A model generated the notes under the pieces. That model had not been told where the DNA came from and ran no database searches. It saw nothing but the letters and a program-made list of their open reading frames with translations. A DNA stretch of 64,000 nucleotides, from the NCBI RefSeq assembly GCF_018320785.1, contig NC_054872.1, positions 40,846,551 through 40,910,550 of the forward strand, in the 5' to 3' direction. Origin of the DNA: Cheilinus undulatus. Taxonomy: Eukaryota; Chordata; Actinopteri; Labriformes; Labridae. Positions 1 through 29,329 of the stretch are shown here, in pieces; position 1 is the first letter of the stretch; each line of letters opens with the position of its first letter. The position numbers and the translations under genes were made by a program.

Positions 1-977
1 TTGCTCGCCAGTTCATCACTGAACAGGGTAAGACTCTGTCTCATCATACAGTGTCTTGACGTTTAAGAGCGTTTGGACTGAAAGCCCACTGTGCAGTGAC
101 CAAACCTCTCATTAGCAGAAAGAATCAAACAGCTAGACTAACAAGTTCACTTCAGTGATGAAAGTTTAATTTATTTGTGTCCAATGGAAAACATTATGTA
201 AATAGTCAAACTGGGGAAAGGCCGAATCCAAAGTGAATAAAGAAGTCAGTGAAAGGTGGAGGAGGAAGTGTCATGATTTGGGGAATGTTTTCTGCAGCAG
301 GAGTTGGGCCTCTGATACAGCTACATGGCTGAGTGATGCAAATGATTATCAGAACCTTCTCTGACGACATTTGATTCCTTCCTTGTTTTCATCACCTAAT
401 CAGACTGTTATTTTCATGCAGGACAATGCCCAATGTCAAACAGCAAAGTATGTAAAGAAGTTCCTTGAAACTGAAAACACTGAAATATTGAAATGGCCAG
501 CCTAGAGTCCTAATCTAAACCCAAGAGAAAACCTCTGGAAAATCCTTGGCAACAAAGTTACGGCCAATAAACCCACTACAGTCACCAAACTGTGGAAGAG
601 ACTGGAAGAAGAGTGGACCAAAATCACACCAGGGCAGTGTGAGAGACTGGTGTTGTCCTGTGGCAGTAGATGTGCTCAAGTCATTCAAAGTAAAGGCCTG
701 TACACTTCCTACTAATTTTTGACTGCCGTAACCTTCAGAAAAATTTTGCTATAATCTTTCTTTGTGCTACAGGCATTGCTGTTCTTTAATTTTGATCACT
801 GTGTTTTCCACAAAATGATGATTTTTGTGTAAGTTCCTTTCTCTGTTTTAAAGCAATGTTTCAGTAGCATGGTATTGCCACAACAAAAAATTCTTTAAAT
901 GTTGAGCCATGAAGATTACATTATTTCAAAATGAATCAAGTGTTCATAAATTGTTCTCTAATTTTGATCTCCAGTGT
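1..977 (+). mobile_element. Tc1-like DNA transposon remnant, cut by window edge
   Basis: Conceptual translation shows the middle and end of a Tc1-type (DD34E) transposase: GGGSVMIWGMFSAAG near 257-310, then MQDNAQCQTAKYVKKFL near 415-470 with the second catalytic Asp, and NPRENLWKILGNKV near 517-560 carrying the final Glu. The protein-like stretch ends near 714 (SKGLYTSY then stop). In-frame stops and lost frame earlier in the copy make it inactive. The following 260 bp look like the 3' non-coding part, ending in CTCCAGTG next to TA, as expected for a Tc1 end. The 5' end lies outside the window. Confidence 0.85.
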
Positions 978-1620
978 ATATAAATTCTTGATCTACAAAT
1001 CAGACAAATTCAGCAGCTCAAACTGTCATGGTCCTCTGCCAAATTATATCCAGTCTAATGGTGGAATAAAATAAACATTTATTAAATAATATTTCTACTA
1101 CAAATGCTCACGTAATAGCAAGAGCATATCTACACTTTGTAGGTACTTGTAAATGTCAAATACAAACTGAATCTACTTGATAAGTTTGGTTATTGTTAAA
1201 AAATATATAATATTCTATATTATCATTTATAACTGTCACACTTATGTTGTAATAAAGTTAAAACAACTAATGCAATACTCACACGTGAGCTATTACTATC
1301 AGTAAATCAACACTGTCATATTTATTAATTCAATATTAGCACAGGTGTTGTGTGGGGTCTCCAAATTACCAACACAGCCCCTAAATATATCAGCTTTGTA
1401 CTTTACTTTTGCAATTTCTTGCATTTTGTCTCTACAGAATAACACTTTGAATTGAGTAGTTTTTTAGTTTAGCAACAAAAGAGCGTTTTTACACCGTGGT
1501 ATAACTCGTATCTGTTGACAAAAATAGTCTGAAACCTTCATCCAGCACGTGGGCTATCTTCATACTTTTTTGGGGAGCAAAGACTGAACAACTGTATCTG
1601 CACGAGCTCCTCTGACCTAC
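978..1620. other. AT-rich intron of ppt2, nothing recognised
   Basis: This stretch lies downstream of the ppt2 coding exon on the minus strand and so belongs to its intron. I searched it for the next PPT2 exon and found none. It is AT-rich with no repeat family that I can name. Confidence 0.5.
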
Positions 1621-1779
1621 CTTTTTAATGTACTGAGACAGCACTACAAACTGTTTGGGTCCATCAAACAGACCGTGGACGATGATGACAGGTTTGTATC
1701 CGTCGGTGTGAAGTCCTGTGAGCAGCAGCACGAGCAGAGGCAGGGGGGGTACTGCTCGGAAGGTCTGCGGGGTCTCCAT
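1621..1779 (-). CDS. ppt2: Palmitoyl-protein thioesterase 2, first coding exon (partial gene)
   Basis: The exon encodes 53 residues beginning METPQTFRAV. A leucine-rich signal peptide (PPLPLLVLLLTGL, residues 11-23) is followed by YKPVIIVHGLFDGPKQF, which matches the start of the mature PPT2 alpha/beta hydrolase (human YKPVIVVHGLFDS). The ATG at 1779 is chosen because the codon just before it is GTG. On the minus strand the exon ends at a GTAGGT donor (1620-1615), and a good acceptor (pyrimidine run then CAG) lies at 1819-1820, so a separate upstream non-coding exon is likely. The catalytic Ser, Asp and His lie in later exons outside the window. The family hydrolyses fatty-acyl thioesters in the lysosome. 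The gene is divergent from dhx16. Confidence 0.85.
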
Positions 1780-2147
1780 CACTCTCCTCGGTCACAGCAG
1801 GTGAGACCTCCCGCCAAGCTGGATAGAGGAAAGACAGAGGAAACACAGAGAGAGTTTATGGTGAGAGCTGTAACTAAGCTGATGTGGAGCTTTGTCAACG
1901 ACCTCCCTCAACTTCTGACTGTACTTGTCTTGATTTTGAAGCTATGCACGCGCCTCCTTCCTGTTAAGTCCCTCTGTATGACACATACATACACAGTCAC
2001 ATCCGTTTTATAAAATTCTGTCAGGTCTCTATCCTCAAGCAATGCCATCCCACCAAAAGTTCACCCACTTGCAACAGTAGCATATATTATGAAGGGGAAA
2101 TAATTTCTAGCCTAATACAACAGTAAAACTAACTGACTAACTACCTA

Positions 2148-2448
2148 ACTAACTTACTACATAAATAAGTAAATAAATAAGTAAATAAATAAACGAATAA
2201 CACCACCAGTTGAAACTAACTTTAGGCTTTAGTCTATGTATAGCATTGTGGAACAATTCTAAATAATACTAAGTTATTTACCCAGTCTGATGCCTGAATT
2301 AGTCCCAATTTAATGAAAAAAAATCCTAGAATCTGCTTTATATGTCAGTGTGTGCGCAGGATTCTGAGCCTGAGTTGCTCTAACAAAAAGGGGGAGGACC
2401 AAAGACCCGGAGGACTGCCTGAGACTTGCAAAAAAAAAAAAAAAAAAA
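2148..2448. repeat. Low-complexity tracts (TAAATAA-type run, 19-base A run)
   Basis: Imperfect runs of taaataag and ctaacta occupy about 2125-2205, and an uninterrupted A run covers 2430-2448. A short lysine-rich open frame across the A run is a by-product of the tract. No gene is seen between ppt2 and the candidate promoter. Confidence 0.7.
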
Positions 2449-2599
2449 GACCAAAAAGAAGAAAAAAACTTTTAAAGATAAAGAATAATAAACATAGAAT
2501 AACATGAATGGAGTCCGTTAGCAATTCAGGCTATGATAAACACTTGTCGTTTCCATGGTGCATTATGTTCTTTAACTTCAACCTATTTTGTTTGTGTAC

Positions 2600-3017
2600 A
2601 ATCAAAATTATTATTACAATTATTTGTCATCAGCCTCTGAAGCAGCAACACGTCTAAGCTGGTGACTGTTGTTCTCGGATGGCCGCTTGGGGGCAGTAAA
2701 GGCTGCGGCCTCTGATGCGGCTTTGTTCTTCTTCGGTGCTTTTTCTCATGACGCGTTTCCGCCCTCGACTTCAACATGCTTCAAGCTAATGTGAAGCTAT
2801 CAAAACATGCAGTAATTATTTAATTAGAAATAGTTTTTGGTTAAACATGAGATAGGTAATTTTACGTGGCTGCGCGTTTAATTTATTTTTTATACTTGCG
2901 GGTTTTGAGTGACGGCTAAAGCGAACATTTCATCTGTTGCTGGAGTTAGCAGAGTTAGCTAACTCACAGCCTCATCTACTACCATAACAACATCGTTGTT
3001 TGTGCGTTTTACAAGCG
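2600..3017. promoter_or_regulatory. Candidate shared promoter of ppt2 and dhx16, with dhx16 non-coding first exon
   Basis: This is the only CpG-bearing stretch between the divergent ppt2 and dhx16 coding exons (CGGATGGCCGC, TGCGGC, ATGACGCG, TTTCCGCCCTCG near 2675-2767). On the plus strand ACAAGCG is followed by a strong donor GTGAGT at 3018, and the first dhx16 coding exon has a good acceptor ending at 3960. A non-coding first exon ending at 3017 is therefore likely. The transcription starts are inferred, not seen. Confidence 0.45.
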
Positions 3018-3354
3018 GTGAGTTGATGATAAAGTTATAATTTTAAAGGGAGCTTTTCAGCGCCCTCATTCATCAGTCTTAAGTAAAGAAGTAAAGGAAA
3101 TAAAAACGGATTTCTGGACGTATTCGTAATTTATTAAAAGCAGTCAATAAAATAAACTTTTGGGCATATCATTTTCAGCAGCAGACAGGCTAAAAAAATG
3201 TTTATGCCAGAGAATATGTCTGCTTTTGACAACTAAGTATTCTAGCATAATATCGGTTATTGTGATTGAATGCATTGACATGTATAATGGTTCAATACAT
3301 TATTCCTGAGTCAAAACATAAACGTGAGATAATAATAAAACAAAAACAATAATA

Positions 3355-3440
3355 ATAGTGAGCTTTATTTATAGAGCACTTTTCTGAACAAGGTTACAAA
3401 GAGCTTCACGCAAAATACAAAGAGATGAAAGAATATCAGG
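3355..3440 (+). repeat. Dispersed repeat with TTTATTTATAGAGCACTTTTC motif
   Basis: The text TTTATTTATAGAGCACTTTT followed by GTTACAAAGAGCTTCACGC matches related copies near 12283, 28905 and 29095 in this window. This short sequence is widespread in fish genomes. I cannot assign its parent family with certainty. Confidence 0.5.
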
Positions 3441-3965
3441 AATATCAGTAAAAGGACACAAATATACAAGATTTTAAAGTTAAATAGAAAGTTTTGGTTT
3501 TATAATACAGTCATTACTTTATTGCGAATATACAAGGCCTGTGACTTACAAGTTTTCGTTAACAGTGATGTTTTGCTGAAATGCGTTATGTGAGGGCTTT
3601 AAATTGTGAATTTTTCTGTCAGTGGCTATTTTATTCATGTAACCGTAATTTATTTGTTGATAAAGTATGTTCAGTGTAGTTGCATAGTCAGTCATAATTG
3701 CCATAAAAGGAAAAATTGACAAACTTAGGTAGGTGACGTATTATATTAGACTAATAATGTATGTAAATAAAATGTTTTGGGAAAACAATACAGTCACTTG
3801 ACACTTGCGTCTTTCGTTTGGGCATTGGCTCATTTGTTGTCAAACCAAATAAATAAAGCAACTTTGGTTGAAGCTGCAATCAGCACTTTTTGTTTAACCA
3901 AAATTCTTTCAGCTAATGTTCTGTGATTGTGATTTTTTTTGTTGTTTGCTCCCTAAACAGAAACC

Positions 3966-22342
<18,377 letters not shown>

Positions 22343-22921
22343 AAAGCAACAAAGATCAGGTCCCCATGCAACACCTGGCACAAAGATCCAGTCCCTGGCT
22401 CCATAAGTTGAAATAATAATAGAAGAATGACTGGGAAAGGTCGATAATCACTTAAGAATACAGAGGGAACCTGTGGAAAATGTTCCTCACGAGAACATGT
22501 CTGCTGCAGCCTGATAATGCATGCAGCGTCTGCAGAAACCACTCTACACATGAACATACAAATCAGAGTGGTGGATGCAGGGAAGTGGGTCACACATCAA
22601 CTCACTGGTTTAATGATAAACCTGCAGGGATGTTTGGAACACAATGAGGAAACATTCATGCACTTGGAGTTGAATTTCCTGCTTTTTATCAGCTCATTAA
22701 TGAACGTGAGACCTTTGTGTTTGTTTCTCATGCTCGCGGACTTCCTTGAATAAAGGTGCTTTGTCAGATAATTTCACTAATATGTGAAGGAGTGGCACTG
22801 TTAAAGACTGTAAATAGATGATGAGTAAGAAGCCTCCACCAAGCGGGAAAAGATTTTCAAACACTGAGTTTCCTTCACGTGTGAGGCTCCTTATCGTGTT
22901 TATTTTCATTTTTTCTAGAGT

Positions 22922-22927
22922 AATAAA
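22922..22927 (+). terminator. dhx16 polyadenylation signal
   Basis: An AATAAA hexamer lies 580 bp after the dhx16 stop and is followed by a T/GT-rich stretch (TTTGTGTTTCTTCG). An earlier AATAAA at 22749-22754 could serve as an alternative site. Confidence 0.7.
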
Positions 22928-22948
22928 GTTTTACAATCATTTGTGTTT

Positions 22949-24376
22949 CTTCGTTGGTTTGCAGCTAAATTATTAGTCATCACCTTGCCTCTGCCTTTCC
23001 GCTACCTTTTTATTGTTTGATTGCATCAGGAAGTCTAACAAGTTAAATTTAGATCGAGTATTTGAATAACTTACCATTATCCCTCAACTCTACTGTCATG
23101 TTCTTAAACTGACAATTTCTCTTTAAAGATACTTTACTAAATCAAAGTTTCTGCATAGAAAAGAATCAATCTTCTAACCAAACACATATCTACAGTTTTG
23201 GGTGCTCATATTTTAACTCAAATCAGTACAAATATTTTCTGTCATGTGCAGCCTTCTTAAAAAAACGTAGTGCCTTCAGGCCTTTATTCTACAGCTTGTT
23301 TTTGTTGCATTAAGAGCAACACCGCTTGGTTTAAGGTGGATCTGTAACACAGCACCAGTTCCTTATTATTTAATTTATCCTTCTGGCTTCCTTCTAAGTT
23401 TCATTGTCATGAACTGTCGTTTCAGTCTGGGCGTATTCTCTTAAAGTCGAGTTGAAAAGGGAAGTCAGCAGCTCTGTGCAGCAAGGAAAGGTTAAGATAC
23501 GTAGCCGTTCTTCTTTGGGTGGTAAACCAACAGACAGTGACAGCAGAGCGTAGAGGTATGACAAGTATGAAGTGCTGATATGTGTGGTGTTGACAGTCGG
23601 CTGTACCTGTGTCTTTTAATGTGGTGGAATTTTTCAAACAGTCTCAGTTGTTTTTTTGATTCATATCACATGAAGAGTGGCACTGAAGAAAAACTGCCTC
23701 TTTATTTCTTCATACCCCAACTTCATAACTTAATGTTTATGAAAATGTGTCACATCACTTGTAAATTGCAGTCACTTTAAATGGATGGATTCTAGTATGA
23801 AGTAGACAAATGAGAGTTATCTAAGTAAATGACCTGATTATCTGCATATTTCACACACAGACACAGTAGAAGAAAAACGCTGGCTAACCACATCTGGTCC
23901 AACTGGTCTGACAGGTGAGGAAGGAAAAAAAGGGGAGTGTAAGGAGGAGGGTTCAGAGCAGGGAGAGCCGTATAACCAAAACAAAAAAACACGATATGAG
24001 AGGAAAGACACAGAAGATGAGAAACACAGACTGTGCACTGACCAAAACACCTCCAGTGTGAGTTTGTGTTTATAGGAATGAAGTTGGCTGAAGTCTTCTC
24101 TGCACTGACGCACAACGGAGTTATTTCATCGCTCAGATCATCACTGACGACGCGATCTGACATTCATCTACCCCTTCTGGTCAGTGTTTCTACAACTCTG
24201 TACAATTATTGACTCTTTGTTCTTTGTTCTGTTATTAAGTGTTACTTACAAGCTCACAGCTTCTCCTCTTTAAAAGCAGCTGACTCCTTCATGAACAGAA
24301 AGGTGTAACTAAATCTGAACTTGAAATACATTTTCTTAAATTTGACTAAAGATCAGCTGTTTCTGTGCACCCTCTG
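22949..24376. other. Intergenic, no gene; possible distant first exon near 24.1 kb
   Basis: No coding gene is seen. The stretch 24106-24179 is unusually CpG-bearing for its surroundings (CTGACGCACAACGG, CTGACGACGCGATC) and ends at a donor-like GTCAGT (24180). It could be a non-coding first exon of the RING gene, whose coding exon is preceded by an acceptor at 30530-30531, but this is weak. An antisense frame of 123 codons near 23.8-24.1 kb shows no domain. Confidence 0.3.
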
Positions 24377-24544
24377 TGGCTGGGCAGTATATTGAGTTTT
24401 TAAGATAATTTCATGTATTTGAAATAAGATTTAGGGTAAGAGTATAATTTAAGGCCTAATGCTTAGTAAAAAACATAACAGAAGGAACCACCTGTAGAAA
24501 TCTGCATAAGAAAATGTATTCAATTTATGAAAATCAAATGATAT

Positions 24545-25960
24545 TGACACCTGTTTAATATTTTGGCAACAACAATAGAAGTCCTAGACACATAATACTG
24601 AGTTATTTATTTTCAGTCATCAAAAATTGCAGGCATACTCTCACACACTGTCTAGATTGTACAAATATGTTGGCAACATTGGGAAAACTGGAAGAGCGTT
24701 TATACTACTTTTCAAAAATTGAATGATATTGACTGTTTTTTGATTGATCAGCAACAAAAAATGAAGTCAGAGTAAAGCAATATTGGTTAACTTCTTGTTC
24801 TCGGTAATTAAAATTGCAACAAAACACTTTCTTACTGTTAACATTGCACAAATGTGTTGGCAACATTTGGAAAAGTGGATAGAACTGTTGTAGATCAATG
24901 CTTCCAACACATTTACTTATTTTGGGAGAATTTGCATTATTTAATTGAAAATTTCAATGATAATGACTGTTTTTTTAACACCAAAGCAACCAAAAATGAA
25001 GTCTGAGTCAACAAATGTAGGCAACTTATTGTTTTACATCATCAAAATTGCAGACTATCTCCTTCTTAATGACTAGATTGCACAAGGTGTTGGCAACATT
25101 TTGAGAAGTGGGCAAAACTGGTGTAGAACAATGTTGCTAACACATTTATTTAACCTAATTTGGGAGCTTTTATACTACTTTCTAAAAATCAAATGTTACT
25201 GATGGTTTTTTAATACCTCAGCAACAAACAATGAAGTCTGAGTTAAGGCTAATTGGGCTAATTATTGTTTTCAGTCAATAAAATTGCAACAAAACCTTTT
25301 CTCACTGTCTACATTGCACAAATGTGTTGGCAACATTTGGAACAGCGGAGAGATCTGGTGTAGAGCAATTTTGCTTACATTTATATGACTTAATTTAGGA
25401 GAATTTGTATTATTTAAAAAAAATCAAATAATGACTATTTCTGGATCCCACAGCAACAAAAAAATAGAGTCTTAGTCAACAAATATTGGGCAATTTCTTG
25501 TTTTCCGTCATCAAAAGTTGCAGGCTAACTCCCTCTCAGTGTCTAGTTTGCAAAAAGGTGTTGGAAACATTTGGAAAAGTGGGTAGAACCGGTGTAGAAA
25601 AATGTTGCTAAAACATTTGTATAACTCGATTTATGAGCATTTTTATTGCTTTTTTTTAAACTAAATGGTATTGACTATTTTCTGATACCTCAGAAAGAAG
25701 TCCGAGTCAAGCAATATTTGGCAACTTATTGTTTTCAGTAATCAAAAATTGCAACAGAACCCTTGAACATGCTTTTAATTGCACAAATGTGTTTGCAACA
25801 GTTGGAAAAGTATGTGGAACTGGAACAGAACAAAGGAAACCCTCACTCCTTGTCAGTTCCATAGACTTCATAATGTTGCCAACATATATTTGCAATTTGG
25901 ACTGCTATTGCTCTCTTGGGTTTAGATAAGTTAAGGGGTTCAGATTTATGACACTGTTGA
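24545..25960 (+). repeat. Satellite-like tandem array, about six units of about 235 bp
   Basis: TGTTGGCAACATT-type anchors recur at about 24668, 24855, 25088, 25325, 25558 and 25790, spaced 187, 233, 237, 233 and 232. CAGCAACAAAAAATGAAGTC-type anchors recur in step near 24753, 24985, 25220, 25450 and 25690. The units have drifted, so the array is not recent. It is internal to the transposon at 24377-27030. Single related units occur near 41690-41900 and 51890-52680. Confidence 0.82.
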
Positions 25961-26170
25961 TCATGTAAACCATGGAGATTTTTTCATTTAAAAACCTTTT
26001 TTTATTATGTTTTAGCACCTCAGTTTGTGGAGGCGTTGTCAATAATTTTGCACAATTTAGATCTTGTGTCAGAGTTTGTTTGCAGCTGTCAAGAAGCAGG
26101 GGTTTCCCTTGCTCCTTGCCAGTTCCACCACATGTTGCCAATGTATTTTTGCAATAAAGACAGTGTTTTC

Positions 26171-26514
26171 AGTAACACTTTATTTGAAGTTGTATTCATA
26201 AGACTGACATTATGCTGTCATAATCATGACATGGCACCTGTCATAAACATGAATAGGGCTTCATGAATGTTGCCATTAAGTGTCATTCGCTAAATTATGA
26301 CACCTTTACTGCAAATGTCAAGTTATAATGATGATTAGGCCTTCCGAAAAAATGTCAACATTGCGGTAAAGGTGTCATAATTTAGTGACTGACGGTTAAT
26401 GACACTTAATGGCAACATTCATGAAGCCCTATTCATGTTTATGACAGGTGTCATGTCATGATTATGACAGCATAATGTCAGTCTTATGAATACAACTTCA
26501 AATAAAGTGTTACC
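26171..26514. mobile_element. Palindromic (snap-back) miniature DNA transposon with 8-bp target duplication
   Basis: The left arm starts GTAACACTTTATTTGAAGTT and the right arm ends with its reverse complement AACTTCAAATAAAGTGTTAC. The match continues for about 150 bases per arm around a centre near 26340. The flanks carry exact 8-bp copies of GTGTTTTC at 26163-26170 and 26515-26522. It has no coding capacity. The arms are nearly identical, so this insertion looks younger than the satellite array beside it. Confidence 0.9.
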
Positions 26515-26726
26515 GTGTTTTCTTTCTCTTTTGGTTTAAATAACGACTGAAGATCAGGAAGCTTCTACACTTTCATGACACAGATCGATAAAACAATGAA
26601 GATTTTATCATTTTGAAACATGGTATTCAGAAAATTTAAGCAATCTAAATTTGCAGAGATGATGTCAATGTTTTTGTACAATGTAAACCTTGTGTTGAAA
26701 TACAATTTTAGATATATTCTGGGCTT

Positions 26727-26850
26727 TTTTTTATGCCTTTATTGATAGAGAGGGACAGTGGAGAGAGCCATAAACAGGAATGAGAGACATACGGGAAAGG
26801 AGCTGCAGGCCACCTGCTAGGAGGACTTGGTTCAGTCTCTAGGACTTCAG
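26727..26850 (+). repeat. Dispersed fish repeat (GGCTTTTTATGCCTTTATTGATAGAG)
   Basis: GGGCTTTTTTTTATGCCTTT followed by GATAGAGAGGGACAGTGGAG and a GAAAGGAGCTGCAGGCCACC tail fits a common fish repeat. Two shorter copies lie at 27988-28045 and 28688-28800. Family not assigned. Confidence 0.5.
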
Positions 26851-27030
26851 GTTTTGTTGCTGCAGGATCAAATAGCTTTCAGTATAGTTTCATATCAAAG
26901 TTTAAGATTGTGTTAGTCTGACATTCATTTGATATTTCCTTATAGGAAAAGTATGAAGGTTTATATCATGTCTCCACTTTCAGCTAAAAAGCTTGAATCT
27001 GATTTTTGGTCCATATTGCCCATCCCTACT

Positions 27031-28260
27031 GCTCACACAGGTTAAATAAGTTAACGACTGACAGTAAGATGGATGGGACTGATGGAGTGTTTGCTTTGAC
27101 GTTTAAAAACAATGATGCCGTCCCACACCTGAGACAAACTGGGTTTATGTTTTCTCTCATAAAAATTTCCACTAACTCAAGCCTTCAACAGTCCCAGTCC
27201 TGCAGAGCTGAAGGAAAACTTTTTTTTGCAAATTTCACCAGCAAGTTATTATCAAGACAATAGAACAGCATGCATAGTTAATCAGCGGGAAACTATCAAC
27301 AGATGTTATCTTGATACAATAGAGATGAATAGGATAGCAGTGGTTGCTTCATCATAGTGAAACAGCACCTGAGGACGTGCGGATGAATTCCTACAGGCTG
27401 TTTCCTGCTTTGCTAGTTCCTGAGAGATGGTAAAATTTTCCAGTATAGTTGTCATAGCTCTTGAGCAGGGACAGGGCCTGCAGCAGATAATGCTCTGCTG
27501 TAGATAAACAACTTGTTTTGAAATCCCATTCTTAACATTCTTCATCATCATCTGCAATGTGCATCTCTTTACTCTGTTTATTCAGTTATTAATTTTCCAC
27601 TTAGCAAGAAAAAGACAGTTTGAAACAACCATCAAAGCTCATGGTAGATGCTAACCTCTTGTGTAGTGTTCCTGTTTGTTGTTAGTCTCTGGGTCTGGTT
27701 GACTCCCTGCATTATTTGTATAAATCGGTACTGTAATAACAATGTATGTTTAAACACCCAACACATGTTTTCTTTCTCTCAGCAGTGGTGTAGCCTGGCA
27801 CCGACTTATGCAGGGCTGGCCTGAAGTATGTGCGCTCACATATAAGATTGACTAATATTCATTTACCCTGTCTGATTTCACTCCACATATCTAACTCTAA
27901 GGTATCCTACAGATGTTTTATTCCTATTCCTGGTGCAACAGAACAGTGACAACATATTAGAAGTCTTTTTATTTTTTAATGCACATTTTGGGCTTTTTAT
28001 GCCTTCATTCATAGAGGAGGACAGTCAGTGGATAGAATATTTGTTTCTTCACTACTGATATATATATATATATATTTTTTTACCTAATCAGTTATTAAAC
28101 TCAATCATGTCCATCTACACATCATGAGCCCTGGTGAACAGATCCAGTATTCAGTATCCATATTCAGCTCCTACACATTGATCACCACTTTGATCAGGCA
28201 GTCAGAGAAAATACTTTCTCTCATGTGTTCCTCACAATAAATTAAGCAATAAATAAGGTT
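27031..28260. other. Intergenic, no gene; AT microsatellite
   Basis: No coding gene is seen. A (TA)8-like microsatellite lies at about 28059-28074. The stretch 27988-28045 is a short copy of the GGCTTTTTATGCCTT repeat. Open frames on either strand (near 27006 and 27306) lack any recognisable domain. Confidence 0.45.
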
Positions 28261-28399
28261 AACACTTCAAAAAAAGGCTTTAAATTTGTGTCATTTTTAT
28301 TTCAGCAAGCATTAATAATGGATCCCAAGATGCTGAAAAAAGCACACAGGGATGGGGAGGGCCCAGACATTTCACAATCTTTGGAGATATTTGGCAAAA

Positions 28400-28650
28400 T
28401 TATCACCCTGGTGGTGGTGGTTGAGTCTCATAAGACTCCTTAGAAAGACTGTCAGACACATTCACATTAACAAGTTCCAGCTGTTTTACCATGTTTAAGA
28501 CATTTTTAAGAGGTAATATTTTAGACATTTGGCATAAATTTTCCCGTACTGCTTGCCAGTTCCACCCAAAATTAACCAAAATGTTGTGCAATTTTGACGA
28601 TGTGCAGAAATTTGCCTGCAATTTTTGGTAATAAAAAAACAATTGTTTGC
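28400..28650. repeat. Fragment related to the 24.4-27.0 kb transposon family
   Basis: TTGTGCAATTTTGACGATGTGC followed by TTTGCCTGCAATTTTTGGTA parallels text near 11450, 26050, 41820 and 52590. A 161-codon antisense frame running 28403-28888 crosses this repeat and the next two, and is not treated as a gene. Confidence 0.35.
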
Positions 28651-28804
28651 CCCTAATTTGGTGTCTAGAGCTTTCTTTAAAGATGATTTTTTGGGCATTT
28701 GCCTTTACTGGTATACAGCCAAAGAGAGAGACAGTAAACGTGGGGAGAGAGAAAATGGGGAAAGACGTGCACAGAACAAAGTCAACTACATCAGCACCGT
28801 AGGA

Positions 28805-28990
28805 CAAGGTCTTGGGGCTCATGCACATCCTTTGCTCAAGAATTATAAGCAGGATTTTCTTCAAACTTTGCACAAATATCAAATCCAATCTAATCTAATC
28901 CACTTTATTTATATAGCACATTTTAAAAACGTTCAAGTTTACGAAGTAATATCACAGAAATAGAGCACAAATGTCCACTAAGATTCAAAG
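28805..28990 (+). repeat. Fish repeat interrupted by a 95-bp insertion with 8-bp target duplication
   Basis: The outer sequence (CTCAAGAATTATAAGC ... CTTTGCACAAAT / GTCCACTAAGATTCAAAG) is the same family as 35905-36045, where the joint is uninterrupted (CTTTGCATAAATGTCCTCAA). The insert spans 28878-28972 and carries TTTATTTATATAGCACATTTT. GCACAAAT is repeated at 28870-28877 and 28965-28972. So the TTTATTTATATAGCAC unit is itself a short mobile sequence. A further copy lies at 29090-29160. Confidence 0.65.
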
Positions 28991-29329
28991 ATTTCCCTGT
29001 CATAACCCTTTTTTGCCACTTTTAACCTATTTTTGCTACTTTTCAATGCCTATTCACTGCTTCAGACACCAATTTTTGAAAGCCACTTTATCCAGTCCAC
29101 TTATAGCACATTTTATAAACTGAATGTTTCCAAAGTGCTGCACAAAACATCATTTAAAAACAAAAAAATTGTTCTACCAGTGCTCAAAATAAAACCAGTA
29201 AAACCAAGAGAATATACTAAAACAATATAGAAGCTAAAAACAATAAATATAAATACAAAATATTAAAAAAAGATAAAAACAATAGAAATAAATAAAAGAA
29301 TAAAAAGACAGAGCCTATTTTCTACCTCT

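Larger units (their letters stand above)
24377..27030. mobile_element. Long non-autonomous DNA transposon with GGGCTGGGCAATAT-type ends
   Basis: The left end reads GTGGCTGGGCAGTATATTGA and the right end CCATATTGCCCATCCCTACT, whose reverse complement resembles it. The same terminal family occurs at 51645/52980, 42030, 30405 and 63045. The interior holds a satellite array (24545-25960), a nested palindrome (26171-26514) and a piece of another fish repeat (26727-26850). No transposase is visible. The ends are imperfect and the boundaries approximate. Confidence 0.5.

Noticed and set aside
1489-1620. Extension of the PPT2 frame beyond IKK
   Set aside because: A strong GTAGGT donor lies at that point and the continued text does not resemble PPT2.
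23792-24163. 123-codon minus-strand frame
   Set aside because: No homology recognised, and a second long frame overlaps it in another phase.
24545-25960. Could the regular repeats be a CRISPR array?
   Set aside because: Units of about 235 bp are contiguous and diverged with no short repeat-spacer pattern, and the genome is eukaryotic.
28403-28888. 161-codon minus-strand open frame
   Set aside because: It crosses three different dispersed-repeat fragments and shows no domain.
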